Virus record (IMG/VR): IMGVR_UViG_3300046370_000051
Location: 1 to 23,224 of that record
Source: a virus
Length of the DNA stretch: 23,224 nucleotides
Direction: 5' to 3' (one strand)
A model generated the notes under the pieces. The model did no database searches and was not told the DNA's origin. It worked only from the letters and a program-made list of their open reading frames with translations. A program made the position numbers and the translations under genes. Shown here piece by piece: positions 5,604-13,788 of this stretch. The first letter of the stretch is position 1; every line of letters starts with the position of its first letter.

Positions 5604-5855
5604 CTATCTTTTCATTAGCAGCTCCATCATACGATCAAGCTTAGTGTTTATCTCTTTAATATTAGTTTCAAGTGCTCCCATACGGTTCTCAACAGCAGTA
5701 TCTCTTTCACTTTGTGCTGCCAACTCCACCTCTATCTTAGTCAGTCGTCTTTCGTCGTTCTCTAATCTATCTGACAGTTTCTTTATCATCCAACCGATTA
5801 CTGCGAGTATAACGCCAAGAGCTGTATCTAAGAAGTGGGAGAGCGATTCAGTCAT
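5604..5855 (-). CDS. Membrane-anchored coiled-coil protein, holin-like
   Basis: An 83-residue protein with one transmembrane segment (about residues 8-25, FLDTALGVILAVIGWMIK) and a long charged coiled coil to the end (LSDRLENDERRLTKIEVELA and onward). T7 places its holin gene 17.5 at the same site, after the fibre and before the terminases, so a holin or other lysis-timing role is the leading idea. The two lysines directly after the membrane segment and the acidic N-terminus predict an N-out, C-in topology, so the coiled coil would be cytoplasmic, which argues against an i-spanin. Other possible roles are membrane docking or a regulator of lysis. It begins four bases after the stop of the S74 fibre gene, with no clear ribosome site. 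Confidence 0.6.
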   Translation of the reverse strand: MTESLSHFLDTALGVILAVIGWMIKKLSDRLENDERRLTKIEVELAAQSERDTAVENRMGALETNIKEINTKLDRMMELLMKR

Positions 5856-5859
5856 CGTG

Positions 5860-6855
5860 TTACAAAGCTGCGATAATAAAAGCTAACAACTCGCTATATC
5901 GGACAGACATCTCAGTTACTTGCTGATACCCCTCTTCCTGTTTCTTTGATATATATTTCTTATCGCCTTCAGTTTTCTCGTACCAAGTATTAACAGCAAT
6001 GATACCGTACTTCATAGGATCGAGACCCTCCGCTTGAAACGCTGCTTGTAACTCTTGAGCAACGATACCGAAGTGATAACGTGCGTTTTCTCCTTTTTCT
6101 TTGACTGCTTGTTTAAGTCTGTACTTTTTAAGTAAGCCCTTAGCAGCAACAGCGACACGCTTTTCCGCTTCACTTAATTCTTCTATGTCTTGTTTTAAAT
6201 TAGCATCAGAACCATTAAAAGCACCTGTAGTAGAGTAAACATCTCGCCATTTAAGAGCAGACGTACCTAAGTCATAGGCACCATTAAGAACAGGAAACAA
6301 GTCTCCTGAAAACGATATATCGCCATTCTCAGCAAAAGATGTAGTAGCTGCTCCGGACGTCTGTATAATACGCATTAGTTGAGCGTTCGAGCCGTGTTGA
6401 TAACTATTTGCAGCATCTTTATAAGCATCCAACGAAAACGAGTCAGCTTCCGAAAAACTTCCTGAACTCTGTGTTGATTTGTTTAAATAGATTTGCCCAC
6501 CCTCAATTGCCGTAGGGCTGCCTGACGGATTATAAACAGCTAGTGAATTTGCAGCAGCAGTAGGAGCTAGATCAACTTGGTAATTACCAGCATCAGCATT
6601 TATCAACGTACCTAAACCGCTTGCCTTGACAACAAAATCAGCGTCTAAATTGCTGTCGTTAATTGTGACTCCAGTGCTATCAACAATTAAAAAAGAGTTA
6701 TCTCCTTTTAAAACTTCATGTCCACCAGCGGTACTACCGTCGTGAACTCTTAATGTGTTATTAGAAGTATTCACTACAACTTCCCCAGCTGATCCCGTAA
6801 AAGCGTCGTTCTCTGCTTCTGTTCCTCTTCTTAATTGTACTTGTATATTTGGCAT
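5860..6855 (-). CDS. RRGT-type tail fibre with C-terminal S74 self-cleaving chaperone
   Basis: A 331-residue tail spike or fibre. Residues 4-12 (IQVQLRRGT) and 24-44 (GEVVVNTSNNTLRVHDGSTA) form the RRGT-type N-terminal module. The middle is beta-rich without a known enzyme signature. The C-terminal 115 residues are an intramolecular chaperone of the peptidase S74 type: NGSDANLKQDIEEL places the presumed catalytic Ser216 and Lys221 five residues apart, followed by the helical region FGIVAQELQAAF and the final RYSELLAFIIAAL. In known members (endosialidase, T5 L-shaped fibre) the domain promotes trimer folding and then cuts itself off, leaving a mature fibre of about 215 residues. The family assignment is strong; cleavage itself is expected from the dyad, not shown. 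Confidence 0.88.
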   Translation of the reverse strand: MPNIQVQLRRGTEAENDAFTGSAGEVVVNTSNNTLRVHDGSTAGGHEVLKGDNSFLIVDSTGVTINDSNLDADFVVKASGLGTLINADAGNYQVDLAPTAAANSLAVYNPSGSPTAIEGGQIYLNKSTQSSGSFSEADSFSLDAYKDAANSYQHGSNAQLMRIIQTSGAATTSFAENGDISFSGDLFPVLNGAYDLGTSALKWRDVYSTTGAFNGSDANLKQDIEELSEAEKRVAVAAKGLLKKYRLKQAVKEKGENARYHFGIVAQELQAAFQAEGLDPMKYGIIAVNTWYEKTEGDKKYISKKQEEGYQQVTEMSVRYSELLAFIIAAL

Positions 6856-6870
6856 GATTATAAGTGGTTG

Positions 6871-7416
6871 TTATGCGACTGATCCAAAGTCTAATGTTGT
6901 TGATAAGTTGTCTGAGTCTACTACTCCGTTAGCAATAGTAAGTGCAGTTGATCCTGTTACTTCCCCGGTGTGCGTAGCATTTGTCACCTTAGCAGTGTTA
7001 GCAGTAACAGCACTGTTATTAGCTACTTCCGTATCGAAGTCAGAGATAGTAGAAGCAGTCTGTGTTCCTGTGTGGTTGGCTCTAGCTAGTAAAGTTGCAT
7101 CACTACTATTAGCGGTAGCACCGTTAGCTACGTTTAGCAAAGCCTGAGTCTGTGCTACACTTAACTCTATTATATCAGAAGAACCACCTGTATTGTTACC
7201 AAGTATCGTGTTAGCTGGTATCTCTTCTATCTTAGCAAATGTAATAGAGTCATCAGCAACTCCAGCAATAGAACCTACAATCGCACCACCAAGCGTAGAA
7301 CCGTCGTGTACGTATAAGTCCTTAGTGTCAGTAGTGTAAACAAGTTCGCCTTCCTGTCCTGTAAACGCAGCATTCTCAGCATTCGTTCCTCTTCTTATCT
7401 GTACTTCAATACTCAT
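6871..7416 (-). CDS. RRGT-type tail protein, likely fibre subunit
   Basis: A 181-residue protein. Residues 3-11 (IEVQIRRGT) and 23-44 (GELVYTTDTKDLYVHDGSTL) are the same N-terminal module as in the S74 fibre, so close (RRGTxAENxAFTG in both) that the two genes probably arose by duplication. The rest is low-complexity, Thr/Asn/Ala-rich (LLARANHTGTQTASTISDFD, AVTANTAKVTNATHTGEVTG), typical of fibre shafts. It lacks a chaperone domain and has no enzyme motif. The start ATG is preceded by GGAGGAAT located in the last codons of the fibre adaptor gene, giving coupled translation. It probably joins the tail tip with its neighbours; the receptor is unknown. Confidence 0.75.
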   Translation of the reverse strand: MSIEVQIRRGTNAENAAFTGQEGELVYTTDTKDLYVHDGSTLGGAIVGSIAGVADDSITFAKIEEIPANTILGNNTGGSSDIIELSVAQTQALLNVANGATANSSDATLLARANHTGTQTASTISDFDTEVANNSAVTANTAKVTNATHTGEVTGSTALTIANGVVDSDNLSTTLDFGSVA

Positions 7417-8346
7417 TTATGCAATTCCTCCGTAGCTGAATGATGCGGTAACTGGGTCACCCACTATACTACCATAATCAAAGTCAGTAGGTATATCAGT
7501 TATAGCGACTTTAAAACCTCTTTCAATAACAAGTATCTCAGATAGATTAGTGGGTGGTGTATCAAAACGTATGGTGTTACTGGCTCCTACAATTGTGTAG
7601 TCGTCAGGGTCTATGACCTCTCCAGCTATAGTCACTAACATTGCAGTAGACGCTGTGACATTAGCAGTAAATGTAAGAGCAAACTCTGTATTACTACCAT
7701 TACCAGTGAATTTACTAAAGCTTGGTGGACTTCCTGTACCTGTGGTTATTCCTGATATAACACTATCGACATACGATTTATTAGCTGAGTCAGAAGCATA
7801 GAGAGGATCACTTACACCTGTTAAAAGATTACCGTTAATATCAACAGCACCAGATACCTTAGAACCGTCAAAGTCATTCAGTGATCGTGTGTCTACATAG
7901 TTCTTAGTAGCTCCGTCTTGTGAGTCTACTGGGTCAGCTAAGTCTTTTAAGTTTTGATTCTGTGCAGAAAAGTCAAGACTACCTTGTACCCGTTGCAGAG
8001 ATTGATCGTTGAGTTCTCCGAGTTCTTCAGCTAGATAACGATTGTGTTGGTACGCTCTATCCAGTTCACTCTCAGTAAGTACCGATCCGTTCTCAAAGTC
8101 TACAAGGTTTAAGTCAGGCTGACTCTTACGACGCACTCTTACATTGTCAGTAGCGTTAACACCAGATGTAGGAAACACACGGGTAACTCCTGATGTAGTA
8201 GATACTGAGTAATTATTAGAAGCCAACAAACTACCGTTTACTTCTACTGTTATGTGGATTTCTTCAAGAAAGGGGAACGTCACGATAAAACCTGCCGTAA
8301 TGTCGGAGGCTGAAACGTTGTTATAGTCTACGTAGGTGTTAGCCAT
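7417..8346 (-). CDS. Tail fibre adaptor (T7 gene 17-like N-terminal domain)
   Basis: A 309-residue protein whose residues 1-115 match the T7 gp17 tail-binding domain: the beta-rich start, VRVRRKSQPDLNLVDFENGS at 69-88 (T7: LRRVTSTTDRLVDFTDGS) and the helix LDRAYQHNRYLAEELGE. This domain attaches fibres to the tail tube junction. Residues about 145-195 contain two collar-type repeats (GATKNYVD and ANKSYVD). Residues 210-280 form a second beta domain (FTGNGSNTEFALTF, DDYTIVG, LSEILVIERGF). T7 gp17 is 553 residues; the distal receptor-binding part is missing here, so the receptor function must be carried by other proteins, probably those encoded just downstream. The leader is AT-rich with no ribosome site. 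Confidence 0.9.
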   Translation of the reverse strand: MANTYVDYNNVSASDITAGFIVTFPFLEEIHITVEVNGSLLASNNYSVSTTSGVTRVFPTSGVNATDNVRVRRKSQPDLNLVDFENGSVLTESELDRAYQHNRYLAEELGELNDQSLQRVQGSLDFSAQNQNLKDLADPVDSQDGATKNYVDTRSLNDFDGSKVSGAVDINGNLLTGVSDPLYASDSANKSYVDSVISGITTGTGSPPSFSKFTGNGSNTEFALTFTANVTASTAMLVTIAGEVIDPDDYTIVGASNTIRFDTPPTNLSEILVIERGFKVAITDIPTDFDYGSIVGDPVTASFSYGGIA

Positions 8347-8385
8347 GATATTATATTATTACTTATTGAGTGAGGAGTTCAAGCA

Positions 8386-11300
8386 CTATTGCTTTATGGT
8401 TTCCATTATATCAAATTCTATATCTTCGCCTCTGCCCTGTATAAAACGAAGTGCTTCGATAGGTGATAGTGGTTTTTGCGGTAAGACTTCTGCCTCACCT
8501 CTTTCAAATTGAACAGCATCGTATAGATTTACTTCATCCTTATTTCTAAAAGAACGCAGAAAACTTTCATCTTCTAATATATCTTCTTTTACTTCTTTAT
8601 AAAATTGAGACATAAGTCTACTCATCCTATCTAAACCTACGTTTTTAATATCTGTGTCGTCTAATGGGTTTGTTATTTCAGTCTTGTAATCTTCTTCCCA
8701 ATCTTCATCTTCTCTTATTAGTTGTAGTACAGCATCCTTTATCGTAAGTCCTTCACTATTACGGTAGTTACGTAATCTTTTAGCAAAAGCATATTCTAAA
8801 TGCAAATGGTCGTCATCTGTCCATTCAAGCATTTTTACGTTTGGTATCAAGGTAGACGGTCTTTTAGGTAATTGTTTTAGATTAAAGTCACTAGCTATGA
8901 CAGTTCTTAAGTCTTCAGGTATGTCTTCAGTGACCATAGTTTCAGGTCTAGGAACCATTCTTGTAATAGCTGTTCCCCAAGTATTCTGTGAAACCTCATC
9001 ATCTCCGAATATATTGGTTTTAAAATTCATGGGACCAACACCAAAAGCGTACCACATAATTCTTTCAGACCACGAACCACCTCGCATATCTACTATTTTA
9101 TCTCCAGATTCCCATCTTTGAACCATCTTCCTTACTTGTGCTGGAGTCAGTGTAGTGCTTGCAATTAATTTAGATACGACATCTTTTAACTGATCTCCTT
9201 TAGCGGTGGATAATTCTTCTACGCTTTTTATTCCTGATGTCAGCGGTTGTTCTTTTAATATACTGACTAATGAATTTTTAAGAACAGAGAAAGCATCTTG
9301 GTCTTCATTTAAAATCTGCTGCCCTGTAAACGACTGTGCTATCTTCAGTCCCAAAAACTGAGCGAAGTCAACATAAGCACTTATGGGTCCAGCAGGTCCA
9401 GCCCAACCACTGTAATCTATGCCCATCACTCTGTAGGGTTTTATTCCTAACTTATCTCGTTGCTCAGGAGTCATCCAACTTAACGATCCTGTAGCTAATC
9501 CTTTTAATGCCATAACCGATGTCGTGGATGCTAAAGCTAAACCTAAAAATGTATCTGCTAATAATTCTTGATTATATACGTGTCTTCTTTGTTTGATTGT
9601 TTCTACTTCTTTTATCTTGTCGTTAATGTTTTGTATAGTTTTCGCACGTATGTCTTCGTCTATATCTTTTGTTTTTAAATAATCTAAATTAGAATCAATT
9701 AACTTTTGTGCTTCTTTTATTTTCCTAGTATAGGGATTAAGCGCTAACATTCTTGTAGGCAACAAAGGGAACGCAGCTAACTTGGTCATTCTATAAGTAC
9801 CTCTAGCAGCCATAGATAAGAACGGCACGAAATATCTAAAAGCCCAAGTTAACACATTATCATCAGAGTATGACCAAACATTCATGCCTCTAACAAGTTT
9901 ATCAACCATCCTATCGTATGTTGTTTTAACTGCGTCCGTATCTGAAGCAAAATAAAAAACATCGTTAGCTTGTCTTACTTCTTCGTCTATTTTCGATTGC
10001 TCATTTAAAACAGGCAGCCCGTCATCTTGTGTAAACTTTGATTGATATAATTTTTCTGCGTGTTTTTCTATATCTTTCTTTTTAATCAATCCCTTCTTGT
10101 AATCTAAATGTGCAGATTTTAAAGCACTAGACATCAAGCGGTATTGTAAATAGGGTCTTCTTATAAATTCATCAGCTGTAGCTATTCCTCTTGCACCTAA
10201 CGAATTAACACGAAGAGCTAAATTTACTAAATGCAAAAACGAACCCTTAGTAATATAACGCTCCAACATATTTTGAAGTTCTAAGTCAGCCTGTCTTTTC
10301 TTTTCAGCTTTGATCTTAGCTTTCTTAACGATATTAGAAACGCCTCCTTGACTTGTGTATCCCGTGGATTCGTCCATGTACCTATTTCTTTTAGAATCCG
10401 TAGCACTTATCCCTTCTTTAAATGTACGTCCTAATGCTTTCTTTAATGAATTAAGTTCAGAGAAAACTTTATAACCTGCCACATATTCCAAACGTGCTAA
10501 TTCAAACCCAGTAGATAAAGATTTATTTTTAACAGATTCATAGAATAAAGTGGTAAGAGGTCTAAACGTAAGTAACTTACCCCACTCAATAACACCACCG
10601 GGAACACCAGCAAGTACGGAGGGTAGCTGATTAATTAACGATAATCGTCTTTGATCTAAAATAGAAGAACCAAGCTTAACAGCTGTACCCTTAAGGTCAC
10701 GTTGTGTTGCGGAATAAAACCAGTCTTCGTAGAACTTAAATATATTAGCGTCTCGTTCTTGCTGTAATAACTTTTCGTGTGCTCTGTCTATATCAGCTAC
10801 GTGTTGCCTCATGGCTCTTTTTAAATCAGCTCGCTTCTTTTGTAGTACTTTTAGTTTGGAAGGTTTCTCAGGTAGTTTAGGTTTCCCTTTAACAGCTTCT
10901 CTTATTTCTCCTACTATAGCTCTACCTTCTATATCAGCTAATCGTGCTATATCTTTCTCTACTTCAATAAGTTTTTTAGTGTCGTTGATGCTATCCTTAT
11001 AAAATTTTATCTGTGCTTTCTTTTCTTTTATAGCATCTGTGTCTTCCACCTTTGTACGCTTTTTAGTTACCTGACTTTCTAGCTTATCTAACTCCAAGAA
11101 AAATTCACGTTGCAGTTTTAATTCTTTTTCTAAACGTACTAATTTAGCTTCTTGTTGTTTTAATAGACGTTTTGCTTGTTCTTCAGGGTCTAATTCTTTC
11201 CTAGCCCTATCTATTTCTCGGACACGATTACGTACGTTTTGTTTAAGAAACGCTATATCTTTGTTTAGCTTCTCTAGTGTACCGTCAGCTTTTTTAGGAC

Positions 11301-13788
11301 CAGTGGGTTTAGGTGTTACAGATGCTCTTTGCTCACCTAATGGTGCTGTTTGTCTGCGTATCCATTCAGCCCTTTCAGCTTCTTTTTTCTTAATTTGTAC
11401 TACTTCATTCCGTGCTTGTTCGTAAAATTTTATACGGTCTTCGTAATCCTTAACAAGTGGATGTTTTTCTTTTGCAGGCTTTCCTTCTTTGATTACAACA
11501 TCTTCACCAAACCTAGCCCTTAGTTCGTCTAATCTTTCCTGCAAATTCTTAAGTTTATTATTTAGCTGCTCCTCGGCTCTAGCTGCCTGAAAGTCTGGGT
11601 CTAACTCCAAAGCTGCTTTATCTATCTCATCTATCCTATCTTTTATTATCTTACGCAACTGTGCGTTCTTTTGTTTTTGCAACGACGCAGCTGACTCAGG
11701 TCTTTTAGGTCCGTCTATTCTTGGTTCAACTTCTGCTCTTTGCTCGCCAATAGGTGCAGTCTGTAGTTTAGTAAGTCGTGCTTCTTCAGCTAAACCCTTT
11801 TGAAGTTCAACAGCATCTCGTTCAGCTAATTGATAAAACTTTATTTGTTCTTGTAGCTCAAGTATCTCAGGGTCTTCGTCAACATTCCTTTTAGACTCAC
11901 CTTTAAGTTTGCTTAAATCACCAAAACGCTCTCGCAGTGTATTCAAACGATCCGTTAAATTATCTTTTCTTTTTTGAATCGCTCTTAATATAGCATCAGG
12001 ATCATCTTTTTCAGCGTCTAATTTTTCCTGTTGCTCTTTCTTTCTTTTGTATTGCTTGCGAATCTTATCAGCTTTATCACGTTGCTGTGGTCTTATATCT
12101 AAATAATCTTGATAGAGCTTACTAAATACATCGTCTTCTGCTGGTGACTCTAAATGTGTTAATAATGAATCCTCAAGCATCGACAGGGTCTGACGTTCTT
12201 TAATAGATGTGTCACTAAGTTCAGCTTCATATACATAGGAGTCAGCCAGTTTACTTTTAGCTTGTCCTCTTCTACCCCATTCAGTGTCTAACGGGTGCTT
12301 AAGTTCGTTGAGTGATTGTAAGAACCTAACTTCGTTTAATGTTTTTTCTACTGTAGTTAAATCTTCTATAGAACCCTTCTTATTAAATTCTTCAGATAAT
12401 TTATTAAGATTAACCTCTAGCTCTGTTTTGGTCTTGGTGTTTAGTAGGTTAACTCCTTTTTCTAAGTTAGGATTATTTAAAGTTTCACCTATCTTCTGAG
12501 TTTCGTACTGTTCTCTAAGTTGATCTAATAGATTTTCACGCTCGTCGTCCACAAACCTATCACGCTCTACGGCAGGCTTTTCTTCGATCACCGTAGCTTC
12601 TTCTTTTGGTTTGGGTATCTTGTCAACGACGGGTTGTTCGGGAGTCGCTGTTACTTCTTGAACAACTTCTTTATCAGATTTTAACTCCTCTGTTACTTGT
12701 TTTATTTCTTCGTTTACTTTTTCTACTTCAGGCTCTACAGGGCTAAGCTCACCGGGTGTTTCTTCTATTTCAGTTTGAACTTTATCGGCTTCTTCAAATT
12801 TAACAGAAGTTTCCTGCATTATTTCTTTTGCAAGTTCAGCTTCTTTAATTTGTTGTTTTAATTTCTTTATTTCTTTAGCTTGTTGTGCTTTTACCCTATT
12901 AGATTTAGCTTCAAATTTTTCTAACTGGTTTATCCGTTTTTGGTATTTCTCTACGCTTATGTCAATACTACTAGTAGATTCCTTAACTATTTCCTTTAAT
13001 TCATTGCGACCCCACCTTGATCCCTTGAAGGCATTAGCTAGGGAATTTAGCCCTACATTAGCACCACCGCCAAATAATCCTGAAAACAAGTAATCCCATT
13101 CGTCTCGATCTTTATCGTTAATACGTTTTTCGATTTCCTGACGTAACGCTGATTCAGCCACACCGATAACTGCACCACTCACAAAAGTCTTAGTACCGTT
13201 GACTAACATACTACCACCGTTAGCAGTATTAGATGTTATATTTAGTCGTAATAATTTATCAGCACCTCTAGTAACAAAACCCATACCAAACACACCTGAA
13301 CTTATTAATTCAGCACCTGATATTTCAGATTGTAAACCTAGAGCTTTACCTGTCTCCTGTCCAAAATAATTAGCTAAAGCCCACAAACCAAACTCGGACG
13401 CAGCAAACAAACCAACACCAGCGGCTGTACTCAAAGGCTCTGCTGCCTGTGGTCCTGCGAATCCTAACAAAGAACCAGCTCTAGTAGCTTGTAGAGTATT
13501 CTTTATATAAGGTAAAGACCTGCTAAAAATATGCTGCATGGTCATGCCACTTGTGATTTCTACACCCACTCTAGTGGCTACTTTACCTACGGTACTACTA
13601 ACGCTTTCTTGTTTATTTAATTCAGCGTCTAATAATCTTTTAGCTTCAATGACTTCAGGATTTAAATCAAATGTAGGAGCTGGCTCAGGAATATCAGGAC
13701 TACCTATAGGTTCGTCTTGTTGTGTATTGATTGAAGAATTACCGAGTCCGTTGTTCTTTAACCACTCTTCGTATGCCGTATCAGCCAT
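8386..13788 (-). CDS. Giant internal virion protein (T7 gene 16 position)
   Basis: A 1800-residue protein encoded directly after the gene 15-like gene (its ATG is adjacent to that stop) and before the fibre adaptor, the place of T7 gene 16 (1318 residues). Such proteins are ejected to form the DNA conduit across the cell envelope. Residues about 100-150 are hydrophobic (TAAGVGLFAASEFGLWALAN) and could insert in membrane; 335-410 are Glu/Pro-rich; 260-330 and 430-1020 are highly charged coiled coil, including three long repeats (610-1020). The rest (1040-1800) looks like the conserved core, with more hydrophobic stretches (LLADTFLGLALASTTSVMAL). I see no lytic transglycosylase motif at the N-terminus, unlike T7 gp16. 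The call rests on position, size and the ejection-protein-like composition. Confidence 0.8.
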   Translation of the reverse strand: MADTAYEEWLKNNGLGNSSINTQQDEPIGSPDIPEPAPTFDLNPEVIEAKRLLDAELNKQESVSSTVGKVATRVGVEITSGMTMQHIFSRSLPYIKNTLQATRAGSLLGFAGPQAAEPLSTAAGVGLFAASEFGLWALANYFGQETGKALGLQSEISGAELISSGVFGMGFVTRGADKLLRLNITSNTANGGSMLVNGTKTFVSGAVIGVAESALRQEIEKRINDKDRDEWDYLFSGLFGGGANVGLNSLANAFKGSRWGRNELKEIVKESTSSIDISVEKYQKRINQLEKFEAKSNRVKAQQAKEIKKLKQQIKEAELAKEIMQETSVKFEEADKVQTEIEETPGELSPVEPEVEKVNEEIKQVTEELKSDKEVVQEVTATPEQPVVDKIPKPKEEATVIEEKPAVERDRFVDDERENLLDQLREQYETQKIGETLNNPNLEKGVNLLNTKTKTELEVNLNKLSEEFNKKGSIEDLTTVEKTLNEVRFLQSLNELKHPLDTEWGRRGQAKSKLADSYVYEAELSDTSIKERQTLSMLEDSLLTHLESPAEDDVFSKLYQDYLDIRPQQRDKADKIRKQYKRKKEQQEKLDAEKDDPDAILRAIQKRKDNLTDRLNTLRERFGDLSKLKGESKRNVDEDPEILELQEQIKFYQLAERDAVELQKGLAEEARLTKLQTAPIGEQRAEVEPRIDGPKRPESAASLQKQKNAQLRKIIKDRIDEIDKAALELDPDFQAARAEEQLNNKLKNLQERLDELRARFGEDVVIKEGKPAKEKHPLVKDYEDRIKFYEQARNEVVQIKKKEAERAEWIRRQTAPLGEQRASVTPKPTGPKKADGTLEKLNKDIAFLKQNVRNRVREIDRARKELDPEEQAKRLLKQQEAKLVRLEKELKLQREFFLELDKLESQVTKKRTKVEDTDAIKEKKAQIKFYKDSINDTKKLIEVEKDIARLADIEGRAIVGEIREAVKGKPKLPEKPSKLKVLQKKRADLKRAMRQHVADIDRAHEKLLQQERDANIFKFYEDWFYSATQRDLKGTAVKLGSSILDQRRLSLINQLPSVLAGVPGGVIEWGKLLTFRPLTTLFYESVKNKSLSTGFELARLEYVAGYKVFSELNSLKKALGRTFKEGISATDSKRNRYMDESTGYTSQGGVSNIVKKAKIKAEKKRQADLELQNMLERYITKGSFLHLVNLALRVNSLGARGIATADEFIRRPYLQYRLMSSALKSAHLDYKKGLIKKKDIEKHAEKLYQSKFTQDDGLPVLNEQSKIDEEVRQANDVFYFASDTDAVKTTYDRMVDKLVRGMNVWSYSDDNVLTWAFRYFVPFLSMAARGTYRMTKLAAFPLLPTRMLALNPYTRKIKEAQKLIDSNLDYLKTKDIDEDIRAKTIQNINDKIKEVETIKQRRHVYNQELLADTFLGLALASTTSVMALKGLATGSLSWMTPEQRDKLGIKPYRVMGIDYSGWAGPAGPISAYVDFAQFLGLKIAQSFTGQQILNEDQDAFSVLKNSLVSILKEQPLTSGIKSVEELSTAKGDQLKDVVSKLIASTTLTPAQVRKMVQRWESGDKIVDMRGGSWSERIMWYAFGVGPMNFKTNIFGDDEVSQNTWGTAITRMVPRPETMVTEDIPEDLRTVIASDFNLKQLPKRPSTLIPNVKMLEWTDDDHLHLEYAFAKRLRNYRNSEGLTIKDAVLQLIREDEDWEEDYKTEITNPLDDTDIKNVGLDRMSRLMSQFYKEVKEDILEDESFLRSFRNKDEVNLYDAVQFERGEAEVLPQKPLSPIEALRFIQGRGEDIEFDIMETIKQ
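10730..11961 (-). repeat. Three long internal repeats in the giant internal virion protein
   Basis: Residues about 610-1020 contain three related units of about 140 residues. Landmarks: an LRERFG/LRARFG/LQREFF helix, then QIKFY (residue 648), RIKFY (785) and QIKFY (926), then TAPIGEQRA and TAPLGEQRA in units 1 and 2, a DxxKxA/DRAR helix, and LDPDFQAARA versus LDPEEQAKRL. Unit 3 is more diverged and lacks the GEQRA motif. The spacing of the QIKFY landmarks is 137 and 141 residues. Confidence 0.75.

Noticed and set aside
6755-7147. 130-residue plus-strand open frame
   Set aside because: It lies antisense to two well supported tail genes, spans their junction and has no ribosome site or recognisable domain.
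879-7420. Diversity-generating retroelement, suggested by Mtd-like N-terminal modules and paired LamG genes
   Set aside because: No reverse transcriptase gene, no template/variable repeat pair and no adenine-biased variation visible; the RRGT module alone is common in phage tails.
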